Assembly (NCBI GenBank): GCA_005879815.1
Contig: VBKA01000020.1
Location: forward strand, 1-64,000
Source of the DNA: Chloroflexota bacterium
GTDB lineage: Bacteria > Chloroflexota > Limnocylindria > QHBO01
Length of the DNA: 64,000 nucleotides
Reading direction: 5' to 3'
Shown here piece by piece: positions 57,840 through 64,000 of this stretch. Each line of letters opens with the position of its first letter. Within the stretch, counting starts at the first letter, position 1. The notes beneath the pieces are model-generated. The model was not told the DNA's origin and ran no database searches. It worked only from the letters and a program-made list of their open reading frames with translations. The position numbers and the translations under genes are program-made.

Positions 57840-58633
57840 GCCCGAAAGCCCGCCACCCGACGCTCCCGCTCGAGCAGCGCAGCCTTCCGCCAGGTGCCCC
57901 CGCCATAGCCTGAGAGGCTGCCATCGGAGGCGATGACCCGATGGCACGGCACCAGCAGCGCCAGACGGTTCATCCCATTGGCGCGAGCCACCGCTCTCAC
58001 CGCCGACGGCTGACCGATTTGCGCCGCCAGCGCCGCATACGAGGTCGTGATGCCCGCCGGGATCCTGGTGAGCGCGTCCCAGACGCGCTCCTGGAACGGA
58101 GTGCCCGGACGCGCCAGGGGAATCGTGAAGCCGGCCTGGCCGGCTTCGTCTCCGAAATAGGCGTCGAGCTCACCCTGCAGCCGGCTGTGAAGCGCGGTCT
58201 GGCCCGGTTCCAGGCGCGCCTTGAAACGCCGCTCGACGACCTTCAGCTGCGTCTCGAGCATTGGCCGATCAGCGAATTCCAGGAGTGCGAGGCCGCTGAC
58301 CGCCACACCGGCGACCATCGGTCCCAATGGCGTCCGGACCAATGCCAGCCGGACCACACCTTCTTCCGCTCTGCGATGGCGCGGACGGCGCAGCCGACCG
58401 AGCAAGGCAACACGCCGCAGCCCTCGCTGCGTCCGCGGTGAATTGCCGACATCGGGCCTGCACCGGAGGCAGGGTCGGTATCCGGCGAACAGCGCGTCGG
58501 CAGAGGATCCGAAGCGCAGGGTGTTGTGCGGCTTGGGGGCAGGTGCTGGGCACCCGCTTCGGCAGAAGACCCCGGTGGTGCTGACGGCGAGCACGGACAC
58601 GATCGCAAGATCCTCAAATCTGGTGACCATCAT
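57833..58633 (-). CDS. Ada-type DNA repair protein: zinc domain plus O6-methylguanine methyltransferase, no HTH
   Basis: A 266-residue protein from ATG 58633. Residues about 18-65 are an Ada zinc domain with four cysteines (VSTTGVFCRSGCPAPAPKPH and GYRPCLRCRPD), the first of which accepts methyl from phosphotriesters in Ada. Residues about 110-262 are the methyltransferase (FQERVWDALTRIPAGITTSY, then LVPCHRVIASDGSLSGYGGG, with the acceptor Cys in PCHRV). The AraC-type DNA-binding domain that joins these in Ada is missing; a 40-residue Arg-rich stretch takes its place. It should still repair alkylated DNA but may not activate genes. Confidence 0.88.
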   Translation of the reverse strand: MMVTRFEDLAIVSVLAVSTTGVFCRSGCPAPAPKPHNTLRFGSSADALFAGYRPCLRCRPDVGNSPRTQRGLRRVALLGRLRRPRHRRAEEGVVRLALVRTPLGPMVAGVAVSGLALLEFADRPMLETQLKVVERRFKARLEPGQTALHSRLQGELDAYFGDEAGQAGFTIPLARPGTPFQERVWDALTRIPAGITTSYAALAAQIGQPSAVRAVARANGMNRLALLVPCHRVIASDGSLSGYGGGTWRKAALLERERRVAGFRAQ

Positions 58634-58689
58634 GGAACGCCTCGCCGCCCCCGATCGTGAGATTCGCCGATCCACGGCCTAGGGTCCGC

Positions 58690-58695
58690 TACCGT
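58690..58695 (+). promoter_or_regulatory. Leaderless -10 box (TACCGT) for the LLM gene
   Basis: TACCGT, 6 nt, then GTG 58702. No ribosome site between. It supports GTG 58702 as the start over the ORF start 15 codons upstream. Confidence 0.5.
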
Positions 58696-58701
58696 TCGGC
58701 G

Positions 58702-59631
58702 GTGCATCCGTTCAGATTCGGGGTGACAGCCGGACGAGTCCCGACCAGGGAGACCTGGACCGATCTCGCGCGACGCGCCGAGAACCTCGGATACGACACC
58801 TTCCTGATGTCGGATCACCTTGGCCACCAGCTCTCGCCCGTTGGTGCGCTGGCCGCGGCCGCGGCGGTCACCTCGCGCATCCGCATCGGCGCCCTGGTCT
58901 TCGCGAACGACTACCGTCATCCGCTGCTCCTTGCCCGCGAGGCCGCCACGCTCGACCACATATCGAAAGGCCGAGTCGAGTTCGGCATCGGGGCTGGCTG
59001 GAACATGTCGGATTACCGCCAGCTCGGGATGCGGTACGAGCGGCCCGGACTGAGGATCGACCGCATGGAGGAGGCTCTGGTCGTCATCCGCCGGCTCTTC
59101 GCTGGCGATCGCGTGACCCACGCCGGCCGCCACTACCACCTCGAGGGTGCGCGACTCGCTCCTGCTCCGGTCCAGCGCCGGATTCCCATCCTGATCGGCG
59201 GCGGCGGACCGCGCCTGCTCGGCATCGCCGCGCGACAGGCGGACATCGTGGGGCTGCTCACCCAGTTCGACCGCCATGGGCGGCCGATCGCCAGCCAGGC
59301 GACCGAGGGCGAGACCGCGCGCAAGGTGGCGATCGTCCGCGACGCCGCCGGGTCACGGGAGGCATTCGAGCGTCTCGAGCTCAACGTGCTAGTCGCGAGT
59401 GCTGGCCTCATTGGCAGCGGGGCCTCGCCCCTGGGGTCCGTGGCATCGGCTCTCAAGGCCGTCGCGCCAAAGGTGGTCGGCGGCACGCCCTACCTGCTGC
59501 ATGGCACGCTCGCCCAGGTGCGTGAGACGCTCCTGCGGCGTCGGGACCAGCTTGGGATCAGCTACTACGTCTGGTCTGCCCGCCTCGCCGAGCCGATGGC
59601 GCCGGTGGTCGAGGCTCTTGCGGGTCGCTAG
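58702..59631 (+). CDS. F420-dependent LLM-class oxidoreductase
   Basis: A 309-residue luciferase-like enzyme. It starts FRFGVTAGRVPTRETW and has YDTFLMSDHLGHQLSPVGAL, IRIGALVFANDYRHPLLLAR, KGRVEFGIGAGWNMSDYRQL and IPILIGGGGPRLL, which match the F420-binding LLM subgroup. GTG 58702 is chosen because of the leaderless promoter next to it. It diverges from the DNA repair gene and stands alone. The reaction is probably a hydride transfer between F420 and an alcohol, aldehyde or double bond. Confidence 0.88.
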   Translation: MHPFRFGVTAGRVPTRETWTDLARRAENLGYDTFLMSDHLGHQLSPVGALAAAAAVTSRIRIGALVFANDYRHPLLLAREAATLDHISKGRVEFGIGAGWNMSDYRQLGMRYERPGLRIDRMEEALVVIRRLFAGDRVTHAGRHYHLEGARLAPAPVQRRIPILIGGGGPRLLGIAARQADIVGLLTQFDRHGRPIASQATEGETARKVAIVRDAAGSREAFERLELNVLVASAGLIGSGASPLGSVASALKAVAPKVVGGTPYLLHGTLAQVRETLLRRRDQLGISYYVWSARLAEPMAPVVEALAGR

Positions 59632-59652
59632 TCCGCCTTGCGGCAGGGCCCG

Positions 59653-60093
59653 TCACTGCTCCACATCCGCAGCGTGAGCTCGTGCCTCGCCGATCCAGCG
59701 CGCGACGTCGTGCGCCTCGGGAGCGCGTCGCACGGTGCCGCGGGTGGCAACCAGCTCCACCAGCGTCGCGGCGAGGTGCTCCGCATCCCGCCGCGCGAGC
59801 TCCGCGCAGCAATCGACGCCGGCCGCCTCCAGGAGGCTGGCATGGGCAGGACCGATCCCTTCCAGCTGCGCGAGATCGATACGGTTCACCCAGGTGCGCA
59901 GAAGGGGCTCCCGGATCCCGGTCCGCGATGCCAGGCGCTGGCGGCTGGCACGGGTGGCGCCCGCCGTCAGCAGGTCGGAATCGGTATGGACGCCGACGGC
60001 ATCGAGACTGCTGGCGTGGGCAGCCCCAATCCCCTCCACCTCCGCGATCTGCACGCGTTCGCTCCTTGGTGCCGGTTGGGCACGAACCGCCAC
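59653..60093 (-). CDS. DUF4332-type protein with two helix-hairpin-helix units
   Basis: A 146-residue protein with two copies of the unit I-x-x-V/L-E-G-I-G-x-A-H-A: IAEVEGIGAAHASSLDAVGV (about 16-35) and LAQLEGIGPAHASLLEAAGV (about 74-93). DUF4332 proteins are built from such helix-hairpin-helix pairs, which suggests DNA or protein contact. The C-terminal helix follows VARWIGEARAHA. GTG 60093 starts it with no obvious ribosome site. It is convergent with the LLM gene and about 75 bp before it is the CoA-transferase gene on the same strand. Function is unknown. Confidence 0.8.
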   Translation of the reverse strand: MAVRAQPAPRSERVQIAEVEGIGAAHASSLDAVGVHTDSDLLTAGATRASRQRLASRTGIREPLLRTWVNRIDLAQLEGIGPAHASLLEAAGVDCCAELARRDAEHLAATLVELVATRGTVRRAPEAHDVARWIGEARAHAADVEQ

Positions 60094-60167
60094 AGCCCGG
60101 TGAGGCCACTCACCAGGCTTCGGATGATACGTCTACGGTCGTGCGCCGGATCTGTATCACCACGAGA

Positions 60168-61391
60168 TCAGGCCACGACGCCGGAGGCACGCAGGTGGGC
60201 AATCTGGCCCGCGTCCAGACCCGCTTCCAACAGGACGGCATCCGTGTGCTCGCCAAGCCGCGGTGGCGCTTCGCGTGCCGGCAGCCGTTCCCGGTTGACC
60301 CAGATCGGGTTCGGCGCCAGTCGCGTCTGGCCGGCGTCCTGGAGCCAGGCGCCACCTGCCGTGGCCTGCATCATGGCGAGGGCCTCGCTCACCAGGTTGA
60401 CGGGACCAGCGGGCACGTCGGTAGCGATCAGCGCGCCAACCAGCTCGTCGCGTCGCCGCGCGGCGATGGCGCCAGCGAGGATCGGGATCAGCTCGGCTCG
60501 GTGCGCGACGCGCCCGGCGTTGGTCGCGAATCGATCATCGGGATCGAGGTCCAGCGTGGAGATGAGGCGCGCGAACTGCCGATCGTTGCCGACCGCGATC
60601 GCCACGTGGCCATCGGCCGTCGCGAACACCTCGTACGGCACGATGTTGGGGTGGGCGTTGCCGTAGCGCATTGGCTCTTCACCGGTGGCAACCAGGTTGC
60701 CGAGCACGTTGATCAGGCTCGCAACCCCCGCCTCCACGAGCGCCACGTCGAATCGTGAGCCACGCACCTCGTCGATTCGCGATCCCTGGCCGAGCCTGCG
60801 TCCCTGGCGCTCGGCCGCCAGCAGGCCCGCCAGCGCGCCCACCGCAACCTCCAGGCCCGCGAGCAGGTCGAGCAGCGCCACCCCGACCTTCATGGGCGTA
60901 CCAAGAGGCTCGCCGGTGACCGCCATGAGGCCGGTGACCGCCTGCGCGAGGAGGTCGTAGGCAGGGCGTTCGGCGTTCTCTCCGGCGATCGCGAAGCCAT
61001 CGACCACGGCCACGACCAGGTCGGGATGCCGCTCGGCAAGGCGACCCCCACCGAGGCCCAGGCGCTCCGCTGACGCGGGCCGCGCGTTGTGCATCAGCAG
61101 GTCCGAGCGCGAGGCGAGCAGGTCCAGGAGCTCGCGGCCGCCATCGGTCCCCAGGTCCGCCACGATGGAGCGCTTGTTGCGGTTGACCGCGGCGAAATAT
61201 GCACTGATCCGCTCGGCGGGATCGCCCCAGAACGGCGGACCCCAGTCGCGGCTCTCGTCGCCGGTGGGCGGCTCAAGCTTGACGACGTCGGCTCCCAGGT
61301 CGGCGAGCAGCATGGTGGCGAAGGGTCCGGCGAGCACGCGGCTGCAGTCGAGCACGCGCACGCCCGCGAGGGGGAGGGCCCGGTCAGCCAT
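60168..61391 (-). CDS. CaiB/BaiF-family (class III) CoA-transferase
   Basis: A 407-residue transferase. It opens LAGVRVLDCSRVLAGPFATM and LADLGADVVKLEPPTGDESR, both diagnostic. The catalytic Asp is in ERPAYDLLAQAVTGLMAVTG (about 165), and the small domain has PNIVPYEVFATADGHVAIAV. The enzyme moves CoA between carboxylic acids through an aspartyl thioester. ATG 61391 is 6 nt after TAGGCT, so the transcript is probably leaderless; a GTG at 61394 is the alternative. No acyl-CoA dehydrogenase is adjacent, so the substrate is unclear. Confidence 0.92.
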   Translation of the reverse strand: MADRALPLAGVRVLDCSRVLAGPFATMLLADLGADVVKLEPPTGDESRDWGPPFWGDPAERISAYFAAVNRNKRSIVADLGTDGGRELLDLLASRSDLLMHNARPASAERLGLGGGRLAERHPDLVVAVVDGFAIAGENAERPAYDLLAQAVTGLMAVTGEPLGTPMKVGVALLDLLAGLEVAVGALAGLLAAERQGRRLGQGSRIDEVRGSRFDVALVEAGVASLINVLGNLVATGEEPMRYGNAHPNIVPYEVFATADGHVAIAVGNDRQFARLISTLDLDPDDRFATNAGRVAHRAELIPILAGAIAARRRDELVGALIATDVPAGPVNLVSEALAMMQATAGGAWLQDAGQTRLAPNPIWVNRERLPAREAPPRLGEHTDAVLLEAGLDAGQIAHLRASGVVA

Positions 61392-61397
61392 CACGCC

Positions 61398-61403
61398 AGC
61401 CTA
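61398..61403 (-). promoter_or_regulatory. Leaderless -10 box (TAGGCT, minus strand) for the CoA-transferase gene
   Basis: On the minus strand TAGGCT is followed by 6 nt and ATG 61391. Confidence 0.45.
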
Positions 61404-61438
61404 CGGTAGACCGATGCGATGCTGCGAAGGGCCGCGGC

Positions 61439-61444
61439 TAGCAT
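61439..61444 (+). promoter_or_regulatory. Leaderless -10 box (TAGCAT) for the second LLM gene of this region
   Basis: TAGCAT is followed by GGGCGC and GTG 61451. The divergent CoA-transferase promoter is only about 36 bp away, so the two promoters overlap in control space. Confidence 0.5.
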
Positions 61445-61450
61445 GGGCGC

Positions 61451-62347
61451 GTGAAGGTCGGCGCGGTGATGCCCATCAGCGAGGGTGAGCTGTCGGGGCG
61501 GACCGCTTCCTACGCTGAGCTGCGGGAGATTGCCCAGGCGGCCGAGGCCGCCGGTCTCGACTCGATCTGGGTCTACGACCACCTGCTGTTCCGTTTCCCG
61601 CCCGAGCCGACTTCCGGCATCTACGAGGCGTGGTCGGTCCTTGCCGCGTTGGCCGCGGACACCGCTCGCGTGGAGATCGGCACCATCGTGCTGGCGATGC
61701 CATTCCGCAACCCGGCGGTCCTGGCCAAGATGGCCGTGACGGTCGACGAGATCAGCGGCGGACGCCTGATCCTGGGGCTGGGTGCGGGGTGGCACGAGCC
61801 GGAGTTTGATGCCTTCGGCATCCCGTTCGACCACCGGGTGGGGCGGTTCGAGGAGGCGCTCAAGATCGTCCTGCCGCTGCTTCGTGAGGGCCGCGCCGAC
61901 ATCCGCGGCCACTATCACCAGGCCGATGACGCCGTCCTGTTCCCTCGCGGGCCGCGACCGTCCGGTCCGCCCATCCTGATCGCCGGCCGGCGGCCGCGGA
62001 TGCTGCGGCTGACCGTCGAGCACGCCGACATGTGGAACGCCGCCTGGTTCGGGGACGTGTCCGAGATCGAGCCGCGGGTCGCTCCTCTCCGCGAGGCGCT
62101 TGCCGCCGCCGGCCGGGATCCGACGACGCTCGAGATCACGATCGGCGTTAACGTCGTCTTCGCGGAGCTCGTTACCGCCGCTGACGAACCACCGACGCAC
62201 GCCCTCCGAGGCTCGCCCGCCGAGATCGCCGCGGGGCTGCGCCGTTATCGCGAAGCCGGCGTCGGCCACGTCATCGCGGCGTGCGTCCCATCATCCGGGG
62301 ACGCGATGCACGCCCTCGCGGAGGCCGTGAGCCTCGCACGAGCCTGA
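61451..62347 (+). CDS. F420-dependent LLM-class oxidoreductase
   Basis: A 298-residue luciferase-like enzyme from GTG 61451. Landmarks are LDSIWVYDHLLFRFP, VEIGTIVLAMPFRNPAVLAK, ISGGRLILGLGAGWHEPEFD, and PPILIAGRRPRMLRL. It is not closely similar in detail to the LLM proteins at 25261 or 58702. It diverges from the CoA-transferase gene and converges with the SprT-like gene (2-bp gap). Substrate unknown; F420 rather than FMN is suggested by the sequence type. Confidence 0.88.
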   Translation: MKVGAVMPISEGELSGRTASYAELREIAQAAEAAGLDSIWVYDHLLFRFPPEPTSGIYEAWSVLAALAADTARVEIGTIVLAMPFRNPAVLAKMAVTVDEISGGRLILGLGAGWHEPEFDAFGIPFDHRVGRFEEALKIVLPLLREGRADIRGHYHQADDAVLFPRGPRPSGPPILIAGRRPRMLRLTVEHADMWNAAWFGDVSEIEPRVAPLREALAAAGRDPTTLEITIGVNVVFAELVTAADEPPTHALRGSPAEIAAGLRRYREAGVGHVIAACVPSSGDAMHALAEAVSLARA

Positions 62348-62349
62348 GC

Positions 62350-62988
62350 TCAACCGGCCGCCTCGATGACCTCGCGCGTCCAGAGCGTGTGTCGGTCGCG
62401 GGAGCCGCGTTGAGCGGCGCGAAGGAGCGCCCGACCAACGAGCCGCCGGCCACAGGTCGCGCAGACGTACCAGCGGCCATCGCGGACAAGCCGAATTGGA
62501 TGCTCCGGCGCCGAGACGCGCCATGCCGCTCGCGGCCGGCGGCTCCCCCGCCGCGCGATCTGTCGCTCGAGGGCGAGCGCCTCCGTGCCTGGGACCGCAA
62601 GCGCTCGAGCGTGACGCAGCGCGTTGGGGTAGCGCGCCGCTTCGCGCCGCAGCGCGGCGACGGGATCGGGGTCGTACCGCGCGAAGAGGTCGAAGGCCGT
62701 CGCGTAGAACGCGCGGCCGTGATGGACCGCCTGCCGTCGCCAGCCCCGACGACGCGGGCCCCCCGGCGCCAGCCAGTGGGCGAGCTCATGCAGGAGCGTG
62801 TGCCGAGCGTCATCGCTGTCCCGACCCGTGGTGACGGCGATCGATCCGGCATGGCGTCGCGTCAACCCCGTTGAGAGTTCGCGGTCCGCGCGGCGCCAGC
62901 GCAGCGCATCGGGCGGCGCCACGCCAACGTCTGCGCACACCCGCAGCGCGAGCTCGACCGCCCAGGCTGGCGTAGAGCCGCTCCTCAT
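62350..62988 (-). CDS. SprT-like zinc-binding protein
   Basis: A 212-residue protein. The metallopeptidase-like motif is DDARHTLLHELAHWLAPGG (H-E-x-x-H) with a third ligand in AVHHGRAFYATAF, as in SprT/spartan proteins. A C-terminal zinc-ribbon half is visible as YVCATCGRRLVGRA, with only one Cys pair seen. SprT-like proteins degrade or handle DNA-crosslinked proteins in eukaryotes; bacterial roles are unclear. It overlaps the small upstream gene by 4 bp. Confidence 0.85.
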   Translation of the reverse strand: MRSGSTPAWAVELALRVCADVGVAPPDALRWRRADRELSTGLTRRHAGSIAVTTGRDSDDARHTLLHELAHWLAPGGPRRRGWRRQAVHHGRAFYATAFDLFARYDPDPVAALRREAARYPNALRHARALAVPGTEALALERQIARRGSRRPRAAWRVSAPEHPIRLVRDGRWYVCATCGRRLVGRALLRAAQRGSRDRHTLWTREVIEAAG

Positions 62989-63287
62989 CGGTCAGGCTCG
63001 TTGGAACGCGCACGCAGCAGCCGGCCGACCTCGTCGAGCCAGGCCTGGAGGGCGGCATCGGCGTAGGTGTAGTCGTCGTAGGTGAACCCGACCATGTCGG
63101 AACCGTGGCGCGCGACGTAGTCGGCTGGCGAGATGCGCCTGAATGGGAAGGCGGACGCGGCCCGAGCCGTTCGGACCGAATCGGCCGGCTCCCGCGACAC
63201 GCCCTCGTCGGCCTGCGTACGCCGGCGAGCGTCATGGCGCGCCTGCCATCGCCGCGTCAGCTCTTCGAGACGATTCTTACCGGCCAC
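62985..63287 (-). CDS. Small protein of unknown function upstream of the SprT-like gene
   Basis: A 100-residue soluble protein from GTG 63287. The N-terminal 40 residues are very basic and helical (LEELTRRWQARHDARRRTQA), and the C-terminal 45 are acidic and helical (FTYDDYTYADAALQAWLDEV). The charge split could allow self-association or DNA contact. No family is recognised. It is coupled to the SprT-like gene by ATGA and sits behind TACCCT-N7-GTG, a leaderless promoter. Confidence 0.6.
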   Translation of the reverse strand: MAGKNRLEELTRRWQARHDARRRTQADEGVSREPADSVRTARAASAFPFRRISPADYVARHGSDMVGFTYDDYTYADAALQAWLDEVGRLLRARSNEPDR

Positions 63288-63294
63288 GCCCGGC

Positions 63295-63300
63295 AGGGTA
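63295..63300 (-). promoter_or_regulatory. Leaderless -10 box (TACCCT, minus strand)
   Basis: TACCCT on the minus strand, then 7 nt, then GTG 63287. Confidence 0.4.
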
Positions 63301-63323
63301 CCGCGCCAAGAAGAACGCCTGCG

Positions 63324-64000
63324 TCAGGACGCGGCGAACCCTCCGGTCGCCGGCGCCGCATCCGGCGCCGGCAGCTGGGTGTGGCGGACGCTCTCCGCAT
63401 CCTCGTAGAGCCCCAGCCGGGAGACTGCGCGTTGCACCCACCGCGGCGCCCACCAATTCACCCGCCCCATGACCCGCATGAAGGCCGGCACCAGCAGCCC
63501 GCGGACGAGCGTCGCATCGATGAGGACGGCCAGCGCCTGGATGATGCCGAGCGCCTTAATGAAGAGGATGCTCGACAGCCCGAACGCGGCGAAGACAGCG
63601 ACCATGATCAGCGCGGCGCCGGTGATGGTCCCTCCCGTCAGCCCAATCCCCTCAGCCACCGCGCGCGTGTTGTTGCCGGTCGCCAGGTAGCGCTCGCGGA
63701 TGCGCGACAGCAGGAGCACCTCGTAGTCCATCGAGAGGCCGAACAGGATCGCGAACATGATCACCGGCAGCCAGGCGCCGATGGCCCCGGAGGGCTCGAA
63801 GCCGAGCAGGCCGGAGAGGTGTCCCTGCTGGAAGAGCCAGACCAGGGCCCCAAAGCTGGCGCTGATGCTGATCAGGCTCATCAGCACGGCCTTGACCGGC
63901 AGGAAGACCGATCCGAAGGTCAGGAACAGCACGCCGGCGGTGACGACCACCACGATCAGCACCGCGACCGGCACCGAGCTCCGGAAGCTGGCCATGAAAT
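63324..64000 (-). CDS. MMPL-family membrane exporter, C-terminal part (cut by window edge)
   Basis: The frame runs open to the window edge, and the visible 225 residues are the last transmembrane module of an MMPL/RND-type transporter: five or six helices with the family block ILFGLSMDYEVLLLSRIRE (Asp-Tyr pair of the proton relay), then TGGTITGAALIMVAVFAAFG and DATLVRGLLVPAFMRVMGRV near the end, followed by a short soluble tail. Members export lipids, antibiotics or pigments using the proton gradient. The N-terminal half and neighbours lie outside the window, so the cargo is unknown. Confidence 0.9.
   Translation of the reverse strand, partial: FMASFRSSVPVAVLIVVVVTAGVLFLTFGSVFLPVKAVLMSLISISASFGALVWLFQQGHLSGLLGFEPSGAIGAWLPVIMFAILFGLSMDYEVLLLSRIRERYLATGNNTRAVAEGIGLTGGTITGAALIMVAVFAAFGLSSILFIKALGIIQALAVLIDATLVRGLLVPAFMRVMGRVNWWAPRWVQRAVSRLGLYEDAESVRHTQLPAPDAAPATGGFAAS

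Noticed and set aside
1..64000. CRISPR arrays, rRNA genes, transposases, riboswitches
   Set aside because: No regular repeat-spacer pattern, no rRNA-like conserved blocks, no transposase motifs and no riboswitch core that I could recognise were found on either strand.

Overview
The window is GC-rich (by eye in the mid-60s percent or above), tightly packed and dominated by catabolic operons. It encodes several F420-type enzymes (three luciferase-like oxidoreductases and one DUF385 protein), carbon-monoxide-dehydrogenase-type molybdenum hydroxylase subunits, lipoproteins with low-complexity linkers, and many genes whose start codon lies 6-7 nt after a TANNNT -10 box (leaderless). Together this suggests a heterotrophic Chloroflexota lineage (Limnocylindria-like) or, less likely, an actinobacterium. 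That placement is inference; no rRNA is present. I saw no CRISPR array, prophage or intact insertion sequence.

Layout. 1-5.7 kb: mixed single genes (partial exported Asp-box protein, CapA-like lipoprotein, VOC protein, a split MFS transporter, a proline-iminopeptidase-like hydrolase, a truncated DUF2652 remnant). 5.65-9.6 kb: a LUD / 14-TM exporter / Gal80-like operon divergent from a MarR regulator, with two operator-like inverted repeats 31 bp apart between them. 9.7-14.6 kb: CocE/NonD hydrolase, a frameshifted cupin, small exported and membrane proteins, a cyclic-nucleotide-binding protein and a nucleotidyltransferase. 14.7-22.7 kb (+): a sugar or cyclitol operon (Gfo/Idh/MocA dehydrogenase, TIM-barrel isomerase, DeoC aldolase, ribose-type ABC importer). 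22.7-34.3 kb (-): an eleven-gene catabolic run (lyase, GMC dehydrogenase with small subunit, aldehyde dehydrogenase, SDR, CoA-transferase, enoyl-CoA hydratase, LLM oxidoreductase, shikimate-dehydrogenase-like, FAH hydrolase, creatininase-like), divergent from an SDR and a metallo-hydrolase at 34.4-36.2 kb.

36.2-44.8 kb (-) is the most unusual part. Six nearly gapless genes encode a PEP-synthase-like protein with a phospho-histidine domain but no ATP-grasp, an HprK-like P-loop protein, the three subunits of a molybdenum hydroxylase, and a PPDK-like protein that keeps ATP-grasp and phospho-histidine domains but has lost the PEP-binding barrel. I propose a split ATP-driven phosphotransferase coupled to a molybdenum hydroxylase, resembling phenylphosphate synthase logic.

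45-51.3 kb: a membrane-anchored protein, a response regulator, a DUF385 gene fused to an antisense SnoaL remnant, PadR/SnoaL divergent pair, tRNA-Gly(UCC), and a large cyclase-STAND-TPR signalling protein. 51.3-57.8 kb: a ureohydrolase divergent from a polar-amino-acid ABC importer, amidohydrolase and aminotransferase (nitrogen-compound catabolism). 57.8-64 kb: Ada-MGMT repair protein, LLM oxidoreductases, DUF4332 protein, CaiB-type CoA-transferase, SprT-like protein, and the C-terminus of an MMPL exporter.

Several frames are broken (MFS at 4.05 kb, DUF2652 at 5.4 kb, cupin at 11.6-12.1 kb, SnoaL fragment at 47 kb). Some breaks sit at short homopolymers, so assembly indels cannot be separated from true decay by reading alone.
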